From contig NZ_UFSM01000001.1 of the NCBI RefSeq assembly GCF_900445235.1, positions 3,859,501 to 3,923,500 on the forward strand: a stretch of DNA of 64,000 nt, given 5' to 3'. The translations under genes were made by a program, and so were the position numbers. The stretch is from Aminobacter aminovorans. Its GTDB lineage: Bacteria; Pseudomonadota; Alphaproteobacteria; Rhizobiales; Rhizobiaceae. A model generated the notes under the pieces. The model saw nothing but the letters and a program-made list of their open reading frames with translations, ran no database searches and was not told where the DNA came from. This document shows, piece by piece, positions 53,729-63,617 of this stretch (its first letter is position 1; every line of letters begins with the position of its first letter).

Positions 53729-55045
53729 CTACCTCCCGCCCGCGCCCTTGAGGCGCGACTGCACGATGAGCGGATGGATATAGGGTTCGAGCGCCTTCAA
53801 CGTCCGGGCGAGCGCGCCGCGCATTTCCTCGACGGTGGCAGCACCCGCCGACATCATGTCGTGGCGGGCGATTTCATTGCCGAGCAGGAAATTGACGGCA
53901 CCGGCGAGCATGTCGCGGTCGCGCACGATCTTGGCACCGCCCTTGTCGATCAGACGCTGATAGGTGTCGCGGAAGTTCTGGACGTTGCGTCCGGCGAGAA
54001 CGGCGGTGTCGAGCATCGCCGGCTCGAGCGGATTCTGGCCGCCCTGCGCGGTCATCGAGCGGCCGACGAAGGCGATCTCGGTCAGGCGCAGATAAAGCCC
54101 CATCTCGCCGATGGTGTCGCCGAGCAGGATGTCGGTGTCAGGGGTGATGCGATCGCCGGCGCTGCGGCGGGCGACATTCAGGCCCATGGCGGTCAGCTCC
54201 GCCACCAATGCCTCGGCACGGTCGGGATGGCGCGGCACGATGATGGTCAGCAGGCTGCGGTGGCGGCTGCGCAGCATGGCGTGCACTTCGGCAGCCATCA
54301 CCTCTTCGCCGTCATGGGTCGACACGGCGGCCCAGGTCGGGCGGCGGCCGATCTGGCGCTGGATGGCGTAGAGCGCGGTTTCGTCGGCCGGCGGCGGCGC
54401 GGTATCGACCTTGAGGTTGCCCGACACGGTGACGGGGCGTGCGCCGAGCGCGCGAAAACGCTCGCCGTCAACCTCGGACTGCGCCACCACATGGGCCATG
54501 TTCTCGAACAGCGCCTCGGCAATGTAGGCGCGCTTCTTCCACGACTTGAACGACCGGTCGGACAGGCGCCCGTTGACCAGGATCTGCGGCACGCGGCGGG
54601 CGCCGAGTTCGAGGATCGTCATCGGCCAGATTTCCGATTCGGCGATGATCGCCAGGTCCGGGTGCCAGTGGTCGAGGAAGCGGCTCACCGCCGGCTTCAG
54701 GTCGAGCGGCACATATTGATGGATGATGCGGCCGCCCAGCCGTTCCTCCGCGACCTGCGCCGAAGTGACCGTGCCGGTGGTCAGCACGACATGGATGCCA
54801 TAACCAAGGATCGATTCGATCAGCGGCACGACCGCGATGGTCTCGCCGACGCTCGCCGCATGGAACCAGATCAGCGGCCCGTCAGGCCGCTCCCGGCTCG
54901 GCACGCCATAACGCTCACGCCGGCGGTTGTGGTCTTCCTTGCCCTTGGAGGCGCGCCAGGCGACATAGGTGCCAACCATCGGATAGGCAGCGGCACCTGC
55001 GTAACGATAGGCTCTGAGGAAGGCGCGAGCCCAGCGTTCGCTCAT
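53729..55045 (-). CDS. waaA: 3-deoxy-D-manno-octulosonic acid (Kdo) transferase
   Basis: A GT30 glycosyltransferase, 438 residues, transferring Kdo from CMP-Kdo to lipid IVA. It has an N-terminal membrane anchor, GPLIWFHAASVGE (about residue 53), and SEIWP (about 135) with the conserved acidic residue; FVGRSMTAQGGQNPLEP (about 332) is the CMP-Kdo pocket. The start ATG overlaps the preceding stop (ATGA), and lpxK follows directly. Confidence 0.96.
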   Translation of the reverse strand: MSERWARAFLRAYRYAGAAAYPMVGTYVAWRASKGKEDHNRRRERYGVPSRERPDGPLIWFHAASVGETIAVVPLIESILGYGIHVVLTTGTVTSAQVAEERLGGRIIHQYVPLDLKPAVSRFLDHWHPDLAIIAESEIWPMTILELGARRVPQILVNGRLSDRSFKSWKKRAYIAEALFENMAHVVAQSEVDGERFRALGARPVTVSGNLKVDTAPPPADETALYAIQRQIGRRPTWAAVSTHDGEEVMAAEVHAMLRSRHRSLLTIIVPRHPDRAEALVAELTAMGLNVARRSAGDRITPDTDILLGDTIGEMGLYLRLTEIAFVGRSMTAQGGQNPLEPAMLDTAVLAGRNVQNFRDTYQRLIDKGGAKIVRDRDMLAGAVNFLLGNEIARHDMMSAGAATVEEMRGALARTLKALEPYIHPLIVQSRLKGAGGR

Positions 55046-55881
55046 ATGCCACTATCCAATTTGCCACTGGCCACTTTGCCGCCATCGACTTTGCCGCCAT
55101 CAACCAGGCGATAGGCCTGCTCGGTGGCATGGTCGATGGCCGCGGTCAGTTCCTGGCGCTTGCGCTCCATCTCGGCATCGTCGGCATCGGCCGGAACCTC
55201 GATCAGCGGCGCGACGAAGATGGCGCAGCGGCCGAAGGGCAGATTGATCGTGGTCTTGTCCCAGCTGCCTTCCAGCACCTTGCGGCGGCTGGTGGCAATC
55301 GCCGCCGGCGCGATCGGGCGCCCGGAAAGCCGTGCCAGGAGCACGATGCCCATGCCGGCGTCACGCGGCGTGCCATGCGGAATGTCAGCGATCATGCAGA
55401 CGTTCTTGCCGGTATCGAGCGCCTTTTTCAGGGCGATCAGCGCGGTTGCGCCACCTTTTTCGTGCTTGCGCCTGGTTTCACGCCCGCCGGAGCCGCGCAC
55501 CGCCTCGATGCCGAACTTGTTGATGACAAGCGCATTGAGCTCGGCATCGGCGCTGCGCGACACCATCGCCACCAGGCCGCGCTTGCTCGGATAGAGCGCC
55601 GGCGCCAGCAGATGCTGGCCGTGCCACAGCCCGACGATCAGCGGCTCGCTGTCGGCATGGCTGCCGCCGGCCAGCTCATAGGAGCCCTTGACCAGCGGAT
55701 TGGTCAGCCTGATGAAGCGCATCGCACCGGCAAACAGGCTCGCCACCGCACCCTTGGCGAAGCGCGATTTGGCAAGCGGCTCGCGAATGCGGCGCCAGAA
55801 CGTCTTCGACGCCGGCTGCTTGACGCGCTTCTTCTTCGTCGCGGGCCTCACGGCCGGCGACGCCATGCGGGGTTGCTCCAT
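55042..55881 (-). CDS. DUF374 lysophospholipid/LPS acyltransferase-like protein
   Basis: A 279-residue DUF374 (LPLAT superfamily) protein with a Lys-rich N terminus, IVGLWHGQHLLAP as the HX4D-like catalytic region, MVSRSADAELNALVINKFG and GSGGRETRRK. It lies immediately upstream of waaA, and in several alphaproteobacteria this gene sits in lipid A loci, so an acyl transfer to lipid A or a lipid precursor is likely. The C terminus has short repeated VDGGK/VASGK units from a 15-bp tandem duplication (55073-55102). Confidence 0.88.
   Translation of the reverse strand: MEQPRMASPAVRPATKKKRVKQPASKTFWRRIREPLAKSRFAKGAVASLFAGAMRFIRLTNPLVKGSYELAGGSHADSEPLIVGLWHGQHLLAPALYPSKRGLVAMVSRSADAELNALVINKFGIEAVRGSGGRETRRKHEKGGATALIALKKALDTGKNVCMIADIPHGTPRDAGMGIVLLARLSGRPIAPAAIATSRRKVLEGSWDKTTINLPFGRCAIFVAPLIEVPADADDAEMERKRQELTAAIDHATEQAYRLVDGGKVDGGKVASGKLDSGI
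55073..55102. repeat. 15-bp in-frame tandem duplication in the DUF374 gene
   Basis: ACTTTGCCGCCATCG (55073-55087) is followed by ACTTTGCCGCCATCA (55088-55102). On the coding strand this repeats VDGGK and keeps the frame. Confidence 0.85.
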
Positions 55882-56132
55882 CAGTTCTGACCGGCAGCCT
55901 TTGTGTCGGGCTCCAGCAACCGATGCAGGTGAACGACGAAATAGCGCATATGGGCGTTGTCGACGCTTGCCTGCGCCTTTGCCTTCCAGGCCAGCTCGGC
56001 CGACTTGTAGTCGGGATAGATGCCAACCATGTCGAGCGCGTCGAGATCGCGGAACTCGGTTCCACCGAGCTTGGTCAGTTCGCCGCCAAACACCAGATGC
56101 AGGAGCTGCTTTTTTCCGTTTTCTTCGGACAT
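55881..56132 (-). CDS. DUF4170 protein
   Basis: A small 83-residue soluble protein of the DUF4170 family: LLHLVFGGELTKLGGTEFRD, then KSAELAWKAKAQASVDNAHMRYFVVHLH. It is restricted to alphaproteobacteria and conserved in this lipid A neighbourhood. Its stop shares a base with the next start (TGATG), which points to translational coupling with the DUF374 gene. Confidence 0.92.
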   Translation of the reverse strand: MSEENGKKQLLHLVFGGELTKLGGTEFRDLDALDMVGIYPDYKSAELAWKAKAQASVDNAHMRYFVVHLHRLLEPDTKAAGQN

Positions 56133-56210
56133 CTGTTTCCTTGATTCATCATCTCAGGGCTTGCCTGATCTAGACCAAAGCGCGCCGTTTTGGAACAGTC
56201 GGCAAAATCA

Positions 56211-57017
56211 TCAACCGTCGTGGCTGGCGAGAACACCGGCCATGACATCGAGCAGCGTCCCGCTGCCGGCCATCAGCGCGCCGTGAACGATGTCCTCGCC
56301 GGCAAAGGCGAGCCGGCTGCCATGCCGGTCGAGCAGCTTGCCGCCCGCCTCGGTCAGGATCAGCTCGGCAGCGGCGATGTCCCAATCATGGGCATTCGGC
56401 TTGACGAACGTCGCATCGAGCACCCCGTTGGCGATCATCGCCACGCGATAGGCCAGCGAGGGAATGTAGGTCTCGCGCTCGAGCCTGCCCTGCCAGTCCA
56501 CAGGCATCCTGTCGATCATCGGCTTGGGACCGGCAATACGCATGCGTTCGCCCGGTTCGCGCACCTTCAGGGGCTGGCCGTTGAGAAAGGCGCCACCGCC
56601 TTTGACCGCCCAGTAGGTCTCTTGCCGCGCCGGGCATTCGAGCACGCCGGCGAGTGAACGGCCGGCCTCGACGACGGCAACGCTGACGCACCATGCCGTG
56701 CGCCCCTCGACGAAGCCGCGCGTGCCGTCGATCGGGTCGACGACGAAGGTGCGGCGCGCGCCGAGCCGGTCGGGACTGTCGGCGGTTTCCTCCGACAGCC
56801 AGCCATAATCGGGCCTGGCCGCCGTCAAGGTTTCTCGCAGATAGTGGTCGGCGGCGTAATCGGCCTCGCTGACCGGCGAATTGCCGCCCTTGAACCAGAC
56901 TTCCGGGCTCTGCCGGAAAAAGCCCATGGCGATCCGCCCGGCCTCGGTGGCAGCCGCACGCAGCAGGTCGAGCTCGCCCTTCAGGTCGGAATTGTCGATG
57001 TTGTCAGTCGCCTGCAA
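56211..57017 (-). CDS. cysQ: Inositol-phosphatase-family enzyme, probable 3'(2'),5'-bisphosphate nucleotidase
   Basis: A 268-residue IMPase-superfamily phosphatase. The metal motif DPIDGTRGFVEG is at about residue 92 and HDWDIAAAELILTEAGGKL near 213, preceded by WLSEETADS. The CysQ branch removes the 3' phosphate of PAP/PAPS in sulfur assimilation; myo-inositol or histidinol phosphatase activity is the alternative. Its start overlaps the pmbA 3' end by 14 bp. Confidence 0.86.
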   Translation of the reverse strand: MQATDNIDNSDLKGELDLLRAAATEAGRIAMGFFRQSPEVWFKGGNSPVSEADYAADHYLRETLTAARPDYGWLSEETADSPDRLGARRTFVVDPIDGTRGFVEGRTAWCVSVAVVEAGRSLAGVLECPARQETYWAVKGGGAFLNGQPLKVREPGERMRIAGPKPMIDRMPVDWQGRLERETYIPSLAYRVAMIANGVLDATFVKPNAHDWDIAAAELILTEAGGKLLDRHGSRLAFAGEDIVHGALMAGSGTLLDVMAGVLASHDG

Positions 57018-58347
57018 GGGTCATGCCTTCGATCAGAAGCGTCGGCGCGGCAGTGCCGAAATTGCGGTCGAGGTCGCTGGCCGGCACCATGCGCAGGAAC
57101 ATGTCCTTGAGGTTGGAGGCGATCGTCACCTCCGACACCGCCCAGGTGATCTCGCCATTCTCGATCCAGAAGCCGGAAGCGCCGCGGCTGTACTCGCCCG
57201 TCACCATGTCGACGCCCTGGCCGAACACCTCGGTGACATAGAAGCCGCGCTTGAGCGAGCGGATGATGTCCTCGGGCGAGCGCTCGCCCGGCTCGATGCT
57301 GAAATTGGTCGAGGACGGCGACACGGACGAGCCGCCGCGCGCGCCACGGCCATTGGTGACGAGCCCGAGTTCGCGCGCCGCCGATGTCGACAGGAACCAA
57401 TGGTTGAGCACGCCCTTGTCGACCATCTTGAGCGTCGCACCTTCGATGCCCTCGCCGTCGAACGGACGCGACGCCTGGCCGCGCAGCTTCAACGGCTCGT
57501 CGATGGCGGTGATGGCGGCGGAAGCCACCTGCTTGCCCATCATGTCGCGCAGGAAGCTGGTCTTGCGGGCCACCGACGCGCCGTTGATGGCGCCGGCGAG
57601 GTGCCCGGCAATGCCGCGCGCGACGCGCGGATCGAAGACGACGTCGACGGGTCCGGTTGCCGCCTTGCGGGCGTTGAGCCGCTTGACCGCCCGTTCGCCG
57701 GCGCTGCGGCCGATATCGGCCGATGGATCGAGATCGGCGAAGTGGATGCGTGACGAGAAATCATAGTCCCGCTCCATCGACGTGCCCTCGCCGGCGATGA
57801 CGCTGGCCGAGCGCGAGAAGCGCGAGCCGACATAGTGGCCGACAAAGCCGTGCGAGGTGGCGAGCACCAGTCCGCCGAGACCGGCGGCAGCGCCGGCACC
57901 TGACGAATTGGTCACGCCCTTGACGGCGAGTGCTGCCTCTTCGGCGGCGAGCGCGTCTTCCTTCAGGCGTTCGGCGGAAACGACGGTGTCGTCGAACAGG
58001 TCGAGGTCGCGCGGCGCATGCGTCAGCAACGAGGCATCGGCCAGACCCTGATAGGGATCCTCCGGCGAAACCCTGGCCATCGCCACGGCGCGCTCGGCCA
58101 GAACCCTGGGGTCGGAGGCGGCAGTCGCCGAAACGCTGGCGACGCGCTGGCCGACGAAGACCCGAAGCGACATGTCCTCGCTTTCGGAAGCCTCTGTCGC
58201 CTCGACCTTGCCGAGGCGCACCGAAACGCTTGTCGAGCGGCCGCGCACCGCAACCGCGTCGGCTGCGTCAGCGCCGGCCTTTTTTGCCGCTTCGACGAGG
58301 CTCGCCACCCGGTCGGCCAGTTTTGCGGCGTCGTTGGTATCGTTCAT
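57004..58347 (-). CDS. pmbA: PmbA/TldE-family protein
   Basis: A 447-residue TldE/PmbA protein, the non-metal half of the TldD-TldE peptidase complex that trims modified peptides in E. coli. Features: DAADAVAVRGRSTSVSVRLGKVE near the N terminus, PVDVVFDPRVARGIAGHL in the middle and the SNLKDMFLRM end. The start is the ATG at 58347. No tldD is in the window. Divergent from the MATE gene. Confidence 0.94.
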   Translation of the reverse strand: MNDTNDAAKLADRVASLVEAAKKAGADAADAVAVRGRSTSVSVRLGKVEATEASESEDMSLRVFVGQRVASVSATAASDPRVLAERAVAMARVSPEDPYQGLADASLLTHAPRDLDLFDDTVVSAERLKEDALAAEEAALAVKGVTNSSGAGAAAGLGGLVLATSHGFVGHYVGSRFSRSASVIAGEGTSMERDYDFSSRIHFADLDPSADIGRSAGERAVKRLNARKAATGPVDVVFDPRVARGIAGHLAGAINGASVARKTSFLRDMMGKQVASAAITAIDEPLKLRGQASRPFDGEGIEGATLKMVDKGVLNHWFLSTSAARELGLVTNGRGARGGSSVSPSSTNFSIEPGERSPEDIIRSLKRGFYVTEVFGQGVDMVTGEYSRGASGFWIENGEITWAVSEVTIASNLKDMFLRMVPASDLDRNFGTAAPTLLIEGMTLAGD

Positions 58348-58493
58348 TTGGCATGTTCCGATTGCTAACCGCCCGTTGGTCGCGGCCCGTACCACCCCCA
58401 TCTATTGTCCCCAACCGGCTTGTGCAATGGGCGGGTGCATGGTCAAACGACCCTGATGCGGCGCTTCGCCGCCGAAATCTCCAGGGGAACAGC

Positions 58494-59924
58494 ATGTCCA
58501 CACAGGCCCCGGCGGCGGCACCGGCAAAATTCACCACCGGTTCGACCATGCGCCATGTCGTGGTCATGACCGGCACCGGCTCGGTCGGCCTGATCGCCAT
58601 CTTCATCGTCGACGCGCTCAACCTGTTCTATATTTCCCTGCTCGGCATCGAGGAACTGGCGGCAGCCATCGGCTTTGCCTCGACGCTGCTGTTCTTCACG
58701 CTTTCGATCTCGATCGGTTTCACCATCGCCTGCGGCGCGCTGGTGGCGCGCTGCCTCGGCCGCGGCCAGCGCGAGGAAGCCAGGCGCATGGGCGGCGCCT
58801 CGATGGTGTTCATGGGCGTCGCGACACTTGTGATGACGCTCGCTGCCTTGCCGTTCCTGCGTCCGCTGCTCTCCCTGCTCGGCGCCACCGGCGCCACGCT
58901 CGAGCTGTCGACGCGGTTCCTGCAGATCGTGCTGCCGTCATTCCCAATCATGGCGCTCGGCATGTGCACGACAGGCATATTGCGCGGCGTCGGCGATGCG
59001 CGACGGGCGATGTATGTGACGCTGGGCAGCGGCATTGCGGCGGCAATTCTCGACCCGATCCTGATCTTCGGCTTCGACCTCGGCCTCAATGGCGCCGCCA
59101 TCTCGACGGTGCTGACACGCTTCGTGATGCTGGCCATCGGCCTGCATGGCGTCCATGTCGTGCACAGGCTGATCAAGCTCCCTGACCTCAGCGGACTGCG
59201 CGAGGCCGTCAGGCCATTCTTTGCCATCGGCGTGCCTGCGATGCTGACCCAGGTCGCGACCCCTGTCGGCAACGCCTATGTCACCATCGAAATGGCCGCC
59301 TTCGGCGACCAGGCGGTGGCCGGATGGGCGATCATCGGCCGCCTGGTGCCGGTCGCCTTCGGCGTCATCTTCGCGCTGTCGGGTGCCGTCGGGCCGATCC
59401 TCGGGCAGAACTACGGCGCCCGCAAGTTCGAGCGCCTGACCACGACGATGCGCGACAGCCTGCTGTTCACCATCGTCTATGTGCTGGCTGTGTGGGGGCT
59501 GCTGGCGATCTTCGCCAACCCGATCGCCAGCGCCTTCGGCGCCGACGGCATCGCCCGCGAGCTGATCGTGTTCTTCTGCCATTTCGCCGCCGGCAGCTTC
59601 CTGTTCAACGGCGCGATCTTCGTGTCCAGCGCTGCCTTCAACAATCTGGGCTATCCGACCTATTCGACCGTGTTCAACTGGGGCCGCTCGACGCTCGGTG
59701 TCATCCCCTTCGTCTGGATCGGCGCGCATTACTGGGGCGCCATCGGCGTCATCGCCGGCTGGGGGCTGGGGGCGGTGGTGTTCGGTGTCGTCTCGATGTT
59801 CGTCTGCTTCCGCGTCGTCAATGCGATCGCGCGCGAACCGCAGCATCAGGACGAGCCGGTGCCGGCGCTGCCGCCGGCGGCACAGTCGCCCTTCTCCACC
59901 GGCAAGGCATCGACGCTGCAATAG
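58494..59924 (+). CDS. MATE-family efflux transporter
   Basis: A 476-residue multidrug and toxic compound extrusion protein with 12 hydrophobic helices in two homologous halves. Family features include GCGALVARCLGRGQREEARRM-like cytoplasmic loops (about residue 80) and GPILGQNYGARKFERL in the second half (about 302). AGGGGAA precedes the ATG at 58494; longer upstream frames overlap pmbA on the other strand and are excluded. The substrate is unknown. Confidence 0.95.
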   Translation: MSTQAPAAAPAKFTTGSTMRHVVVMTGTGSVGLIAIFIVDALNLFYISLLGIEELAAAIGFASTLLFFTLSISIGFTIACGALVARCLGRGQREEARRMGGASMVFMGVATLVMTLAALPFLRPLLSLLGATGATLELSTRFLQIVLPSFPIMALGMCTTGILRGVGDARRAMYVTLGSGIAAAILDPILIFGFDLGLNGAAISTVLTRFVMLAIGLHGVHVVHRLIKLPDLSGLREAVRPFFAIGVPAMLTQVATPVGNAYVTIEMAAFGDQAVAGWAIIGRLVPVAFGVIFALSGAVGPILGQNYGARKFERLTTTMRDSLLFTIVYVLAVWGLLAIFANPIASAFGADGIARELIVFFCHFAAGSFLFNGAIFVSSAAFNNLGYPTYSTVFNWGRSTLGVIPFVWIGAHYWGAIGVIAGWGLGAVVFGVVSMFVCFRVVNAIAREPQHQDEPVPALPPAAQSPFSTGKASTLQ

Positions 59925-59938
59925 GGCAGCAGACGGGT

Positions 59939-60760
59939 TTAGCGCAGGATCTCGTCGAGGGCGTGCTTGAGCTCGTCCTTGATCGCCGCCGTCTCGGCCA
60001 TCACCTGGTCGATCTTGAGGAAGTCGAGCGCTTTGAAGCGCGACACCGGCGGCCGCAGGAAGATGTCGGGCGGGTTCTGGCCGAGCTTGTTGGCGATGAT
60101 CGACTGCATCATCAGCTGGCTGGCGCCGAACATCAGGTCGATCGAATTGGGCGGCTTGCGTCCGTTCTCGAACGGCGCGCCGACGACGTCGATGGCAATG
60201 ACATGGTCGGCCAGGCCCTCGAGCAGGTCGAACGGCACCGGATTGTAGATGCCGCCGTCGATATAGAGGATGTTGCCGCGCGTCACCGGCTTGAACACCG
60301 CCGGGATCGCCGCCGATGCGGCGAGCGCCGAAAACAACTCGCCCTCCTCGAACACCTTCAGGCAATGGCCGTAATAGTCGGTTGCCGTCACCTTCAAGGG
60401 CAGCTTCAGCTCCTCGAAGGTTGCCGGCACGCCCTCGGGCAGGAACGATTTGAGGATGCGCTCGACATTGAACTGGGTGACCCGGATACCGGTCTCGACC
60501 ATCTCCGACAGCGTGCCCGGCCGGGCCCGCCACATGCGGCTTGCAACCTCCGCCGGCCGGCCGAGCACGGCGCGGGAGTGCTCGTGGATTTCCTTGCCGG
60601 TCAGGCCGGCGGCCATGCCGGCGCCCATCACAGCACCTATGGAGGAACCAGCGATCGCCACCGGCTTGATGCCAAGCTCGTCGAGCGCCTCGATGACATG
60701 GATATGAGCGAGGCCACGCGCCCCACCGCCGCCGAGCGCCAGTGCGAAGGTGGCGCTCAT
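59939..60760 (-). CDS. Patatin-like phospholipase
   Basis: A 273-residue cytoplasmic or membrane-associated lipase with a Ser-Asp dyad: oxyanion loop GGGGARG at the N terminus, nucleophile GSSIG (about residue 39) and Asp in YIDGGIYNP (about 168). It is of the RssA/YchK type. Its ATG overlaps the stop of the upstream M16 gene (ATGA), so the two are cotranscribed. Confidence 0.94.
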   Translation of the reverse strand: MSATFALALGGGGARGLAHIHVIEALDELGIKPVAIAGSSIGAVMGAGMAAGLTGKEIHEHSRAVLGRPAEVASRMWRARPGTLSEMVETGIRVTQFNVERILKSFLPEGVPATFEELKLPLKVTATDYYGHCLKVFEEGELFSALAASAAIPAVFKPVTRGNILYIDGGIYNPVPFDLLEGLADHVIAIDVVGAPFENGRKPPNSIDLMFGASQLMMQSIIANKLGQNPPDIFLRPPVSRFKALDFLKIDQVMAETAAIKDELKHALDEILR

Positions 60761-62127
60761 CCCTTGCTCTCTCCGAATTTCGGACCGAGGATCATGATCG
60801 CCGGTTCGACCGACAACAGCTTGCGTGCCGCCGCCTTGACGTCGTCGAGCTTGACGGCGTTGATCAGCTCGATGCGCCGCTGCATGTAGTCGATGCCGAG
60901 CTTGTCGGTCTGCAGGTCGACAAGCGTGCCAGCGATGGCGCCCGAGGAATCGAGATTGTTGATGGCATAGGCGCCAAGCATGTATTTCTTGGCCGCGTCG
61001 AGTTCAGCCTCGGTGGGACCCTCCTCCGCCATCTTGCGGATCACCTCGCGGATGACGCCCAGCGTCTCGGCTGCCCGGTCCGACCGTGTCGCCGTGCCGA
61101 TGATCAGCGACGACGAATGCTCCTGGTTGATCAGCGCGGAGCTGACGCTGTAGGCCAGCCCGCGCTTTTCGCGCACCTCGTCGAACAGCCGCGACGAGAA
61201 TGTGCCGCCGCCCAGAATGTGCTCCATCAGCGCTGCCGCGAGGAAATCGGGCGCTTCGCGCGGCACGCCGGGATAGACCAGCTGCAGCGAGGTCTGCGGC
61301 AGCGGATACTCGATATGCATGGTCTGGCCGAGCCTGGGCTCGACGCGTTCGACCGGCCGCAATTCGGCCTTTTCCGGCAACGCGCCGAACACCTGGTCGA
61401 GCCGCTTCTTCAGCGTTTCGGCATCGATGGCGCCGACGACGGCGACATGGATGTTCTCGCGGGCGAAATTGGCCTTGTGGAAGGCGCGCAGGTCATCGGC
61501 GGTGATCGTGGCCAGCGATGCCTCGGTGCCCATGTCGGGCCGCGCATAAGGATGCGTGCCGTAGATCGCCTCGGCCCATTTGCGGGCTGCCTGGGTTTCG
61601 GGATCACGCGCATTGGCAACGATGCCGTTGACGATCTGCGAGCGGATGCGGTCGAGCGGCGCCTGGTCGAAGCGCGGCTTCTCGACCGCAAGCTTGAGCA
61701 GTTCGAACGCATCGTCCTGGCGATCGGCCAGCATGCGCATGCCGCCGCCGACGGCGTCATTGCCTTCGTTGAAGCCCATTTCGGCGCCGGCCTCGTCGAG
61801 CTTGATCTGAAAGGCGTCGCTGTCGAGATCGCCGGCGCCTTCGTCGAAAAGCCCGGTCATCAGGTTGGCGAGGCCTTCCTTGCCGACAGGGTCCTGCGTG
61901 CTGCCGCCGTCGAACAGGAACTTGATGGCGATGATCGGCACCGAATAGTCCTCGACCAGCCAGGCGGTGATGCCCTTGTCGGACCTGACCTCCTGGATTC
62001 GGACCTCGGCGCGCGCCACCATGGCGGGCAGGACCAGGAAAACCAGCGCCAGCATCAGCGTCGCCGCTGATGCACGCGTCGTCGAGAAAGTGGGGGCCTT
62101 GAAACGCATTGCCATGAGCCTGGTCAT
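60757..62127 (-). CDS. M16-family peptidase-like protein, inactive-type subunit
   Basis: An exported 456-residue protein with the M16 fold. A signal peptide or anchor (TLMLALVFLVLPAMVARA) precedes VRIQEVRSDKGITAWLVEDY. The zinc motif HxxEH is absent: the corresponding region reads GLANLMTGLFDEGAG. It therefore resembles the non-catalytic partner (alpha-MPP type) of the active M16 upstream, 4 bp away. The start is ATG 62127, with 62115 as an alternative. Confidence 0.92.
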   Translation of the reverse strand: MTRLMAMRFKAPTFSTTRASAATLMLALVFLVLPAMVARAEVRIQEVRSDKGITAWLVEDYSVPIIAIKFLFDGGSTQDPVGKEGLANLMTGLFDEGAGDLDSDAFQIKLDEAGAEMGFNEGNDAVGGGMRMLADRQDDAFELLKLAVEKPRFDQAPLDRIRSQIVNGIVANARDPETQAARKWAEAIYGTHPYARPDMGTEASLATITADDLRAFHKANFARENIHVAVVGAIDAETLKKRLDQVFGALPEKAELRPVERVEPRLGQTMHIEYPLPQTSLQLVYPGVPREAPDFLAAALMEHILGGGTFSSRLFDEVREKRGLAYSVSSALINQEHSSSLIIGTATRSDRAAETLGVIREVIRKMAEEGPTEAELDAAKKYMLGAYAINNLDSSGAIAGTLVDLQTDKLGIDYMQRRIELINAVKLDDVKAAARKLLSVEPAIMILGPKFGESKG

Positions 62128-62131
62128 CAGA

Positions 62132-63508
62132 TCACTTCTCGACTGATTTCGCCGGCAGCAGATAGCCGGCAACCGAATGGTCGGGATTGAGGTACTTGGT
62201 GGCAACCGCCTTGATCTGGTCGGTGGTGACCGTGCGTATCCGGTCCGGCCACTGTTCGATGTCGGCAACCGTGCCGCCGGTCGCCAGCGTGCTGCCATAG
62301 ATGTTGGCCATGCTTGCCTGGTTGTCGCGGGCAAAGATCATCGAGCGGACGAAACGGTCCTTGGCCTTTTCGAGCTCGTCCGATGTCACGCCGTCGTTGA
62401 TGATGCGGCGGATCTCGACGTCGACGGCGGCTTCCACCTGCTGCAGCCCGGCTTCGCCACGCGGCGCGCCATAGACGGTGAAGCTGGTGTCGTCGACCAT
62501 CGTGCCCTGGAAGAAGGCGCCGGCGGAGGAGGCAATGCCGTCCTTGACCACCAGGCCCTGGTAGAGCCGGCTGCGGCTGCCGCCACCAAGGATCTCCGAC
62601 AGAAGGTCGAGCGCTTCGGCTTCGCCCGGCTCGGCCGTCTGGTAGGACGGCACCACCCAGGCCTTGGAGAAGCTCGGCACGCTGACACGCTCGTCGGTCA
62701 GTTCGACGGTGCGCTTGGTGTTCTGCTCCGGCTCGACCGGACGGATGCGCGGCGGCAGCTCGGGGCCGCGCGCGACCTTGCCATAGGTCTTTTCGGCCAG
62801 TGCCTTGACCGTCTCCGGCTCGACGTCGCCGGCAACGATCAGGATCGCGTTGTTGGGGGCGTAATACTGGTCGTAGAAGGCAGTGGCGTCGACGCGGTTG
62901 AGCTTCTCGATCTCATGCATCCAGCCGATGACGGGAATGCGATAGGGCTGGTTCTGGTACAGCGTCGCGTCGACTTCCTCGTTGAGCAGCGCGCCCGGAT
63001 TGTTTTCGACGCGCGAGCGGCGCTCTTCCAGGATGACGTCGCGCTCAGGCCCGATCACCGCATCGGTCAGCACCAGGTTGCGCATCCGGTCGGCCTCGAA
63101 GCTCATCATCGTTTCGAGTGCCGCGGGCGTCACCGTCTGGTGGTAGGCGGTGTAGTCATAGGTGGTGAAGGCGTTTTCGCTGCCGCCGATCTCGGCGATC
63201 TTCTGGCCGAACTCGCCGGCCTTGTGGTTGCTGGTGCCCTTGAACATCAGATGTTCGAAGAAATGGGCGATGCCCGACTTGCCGGGCACCTCGTCGGCAC
63301 TGCCGACCTTGTACCAGACCATATGGGTGGCGATCGGCGCACGATGGTCGGGGATGACGACGACCTGCATGCCATTGTCGAGCGTGAAACTGGTGACCTT
63401 CCAGTCGCTGCGCGGCGCTTCGGCCAGAGCCGGCGCCGACGAGGCCAGCCCCAGGGCCAACAGGGCTGGCAGCGAGGCTTTCGCCCGCAAGAATCTCAAG
63501 ATCATCAA
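62132..63508 (-). CDS. M16-family zinc metallopeptidase (active subunit)
   Basis: A 458-residue exported pitrilysin/MPP-like peptidase. It has a signal peptide ([19 protein letters not shown]) and an inverted zinc motif HFFEH at about residue 85, in [13 protein letters not shown], with the distal Glu expected near ERDVILEE. It forms an active/inactive pair with the next gene, as in PqqL/YmxG-type rhizobial operons. The cleavage target is unknown. Confidence 0.95.
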   Translation of the reverse strand: MMILRFLRAKASLPALLALGLASSAPALAEAPRSDWKVTSFTLDNGMQVVVIPDHRAPIATHMVWYKVGSADEVPGKSGIAHFFEHLMFKGTSNHKAGEFGQKIAEIGGSENAFTTYDYTAYHQTVTPAALETMMSFEADRMRNLVLTDAVIGPERDVILEERRSRVENNPGALLNEEVDATLYQNQPYRIPVIGWMHEIEKLNRVDATAFYDQYYAPNNAILIVAGDVEPETVKALAEKTYGKVARGPELPPRIRPVEPEQNTKRTVELTDERVSVPSFSKAWVVPSYQTAEPGEAEALDLLSEILGGGSRSRLYQGLVVKDGIASSAGAFFQGTMVDDTSFTVYGAPRGEAGLQQVEAAVDVEIRRIINDGVTSDELEKAKDRFVRSMIFARDNQASMANIYGSTLATGGTVADIEQWPDRIRTVTTDQIKAVATKYLNPDHSVAGYLLPAKSVEK

Positions 63509-63617
63509 CTGCCTCTGAATGTGGACGTGCCCGCCTTATAGGCTTCGGCACAAAGCGGCGGGAAGTGAATTGTTCGTAATCTTCCGGTCCGAAAGAGGCC
63601 GAAGTCGGGCGCCGCGG

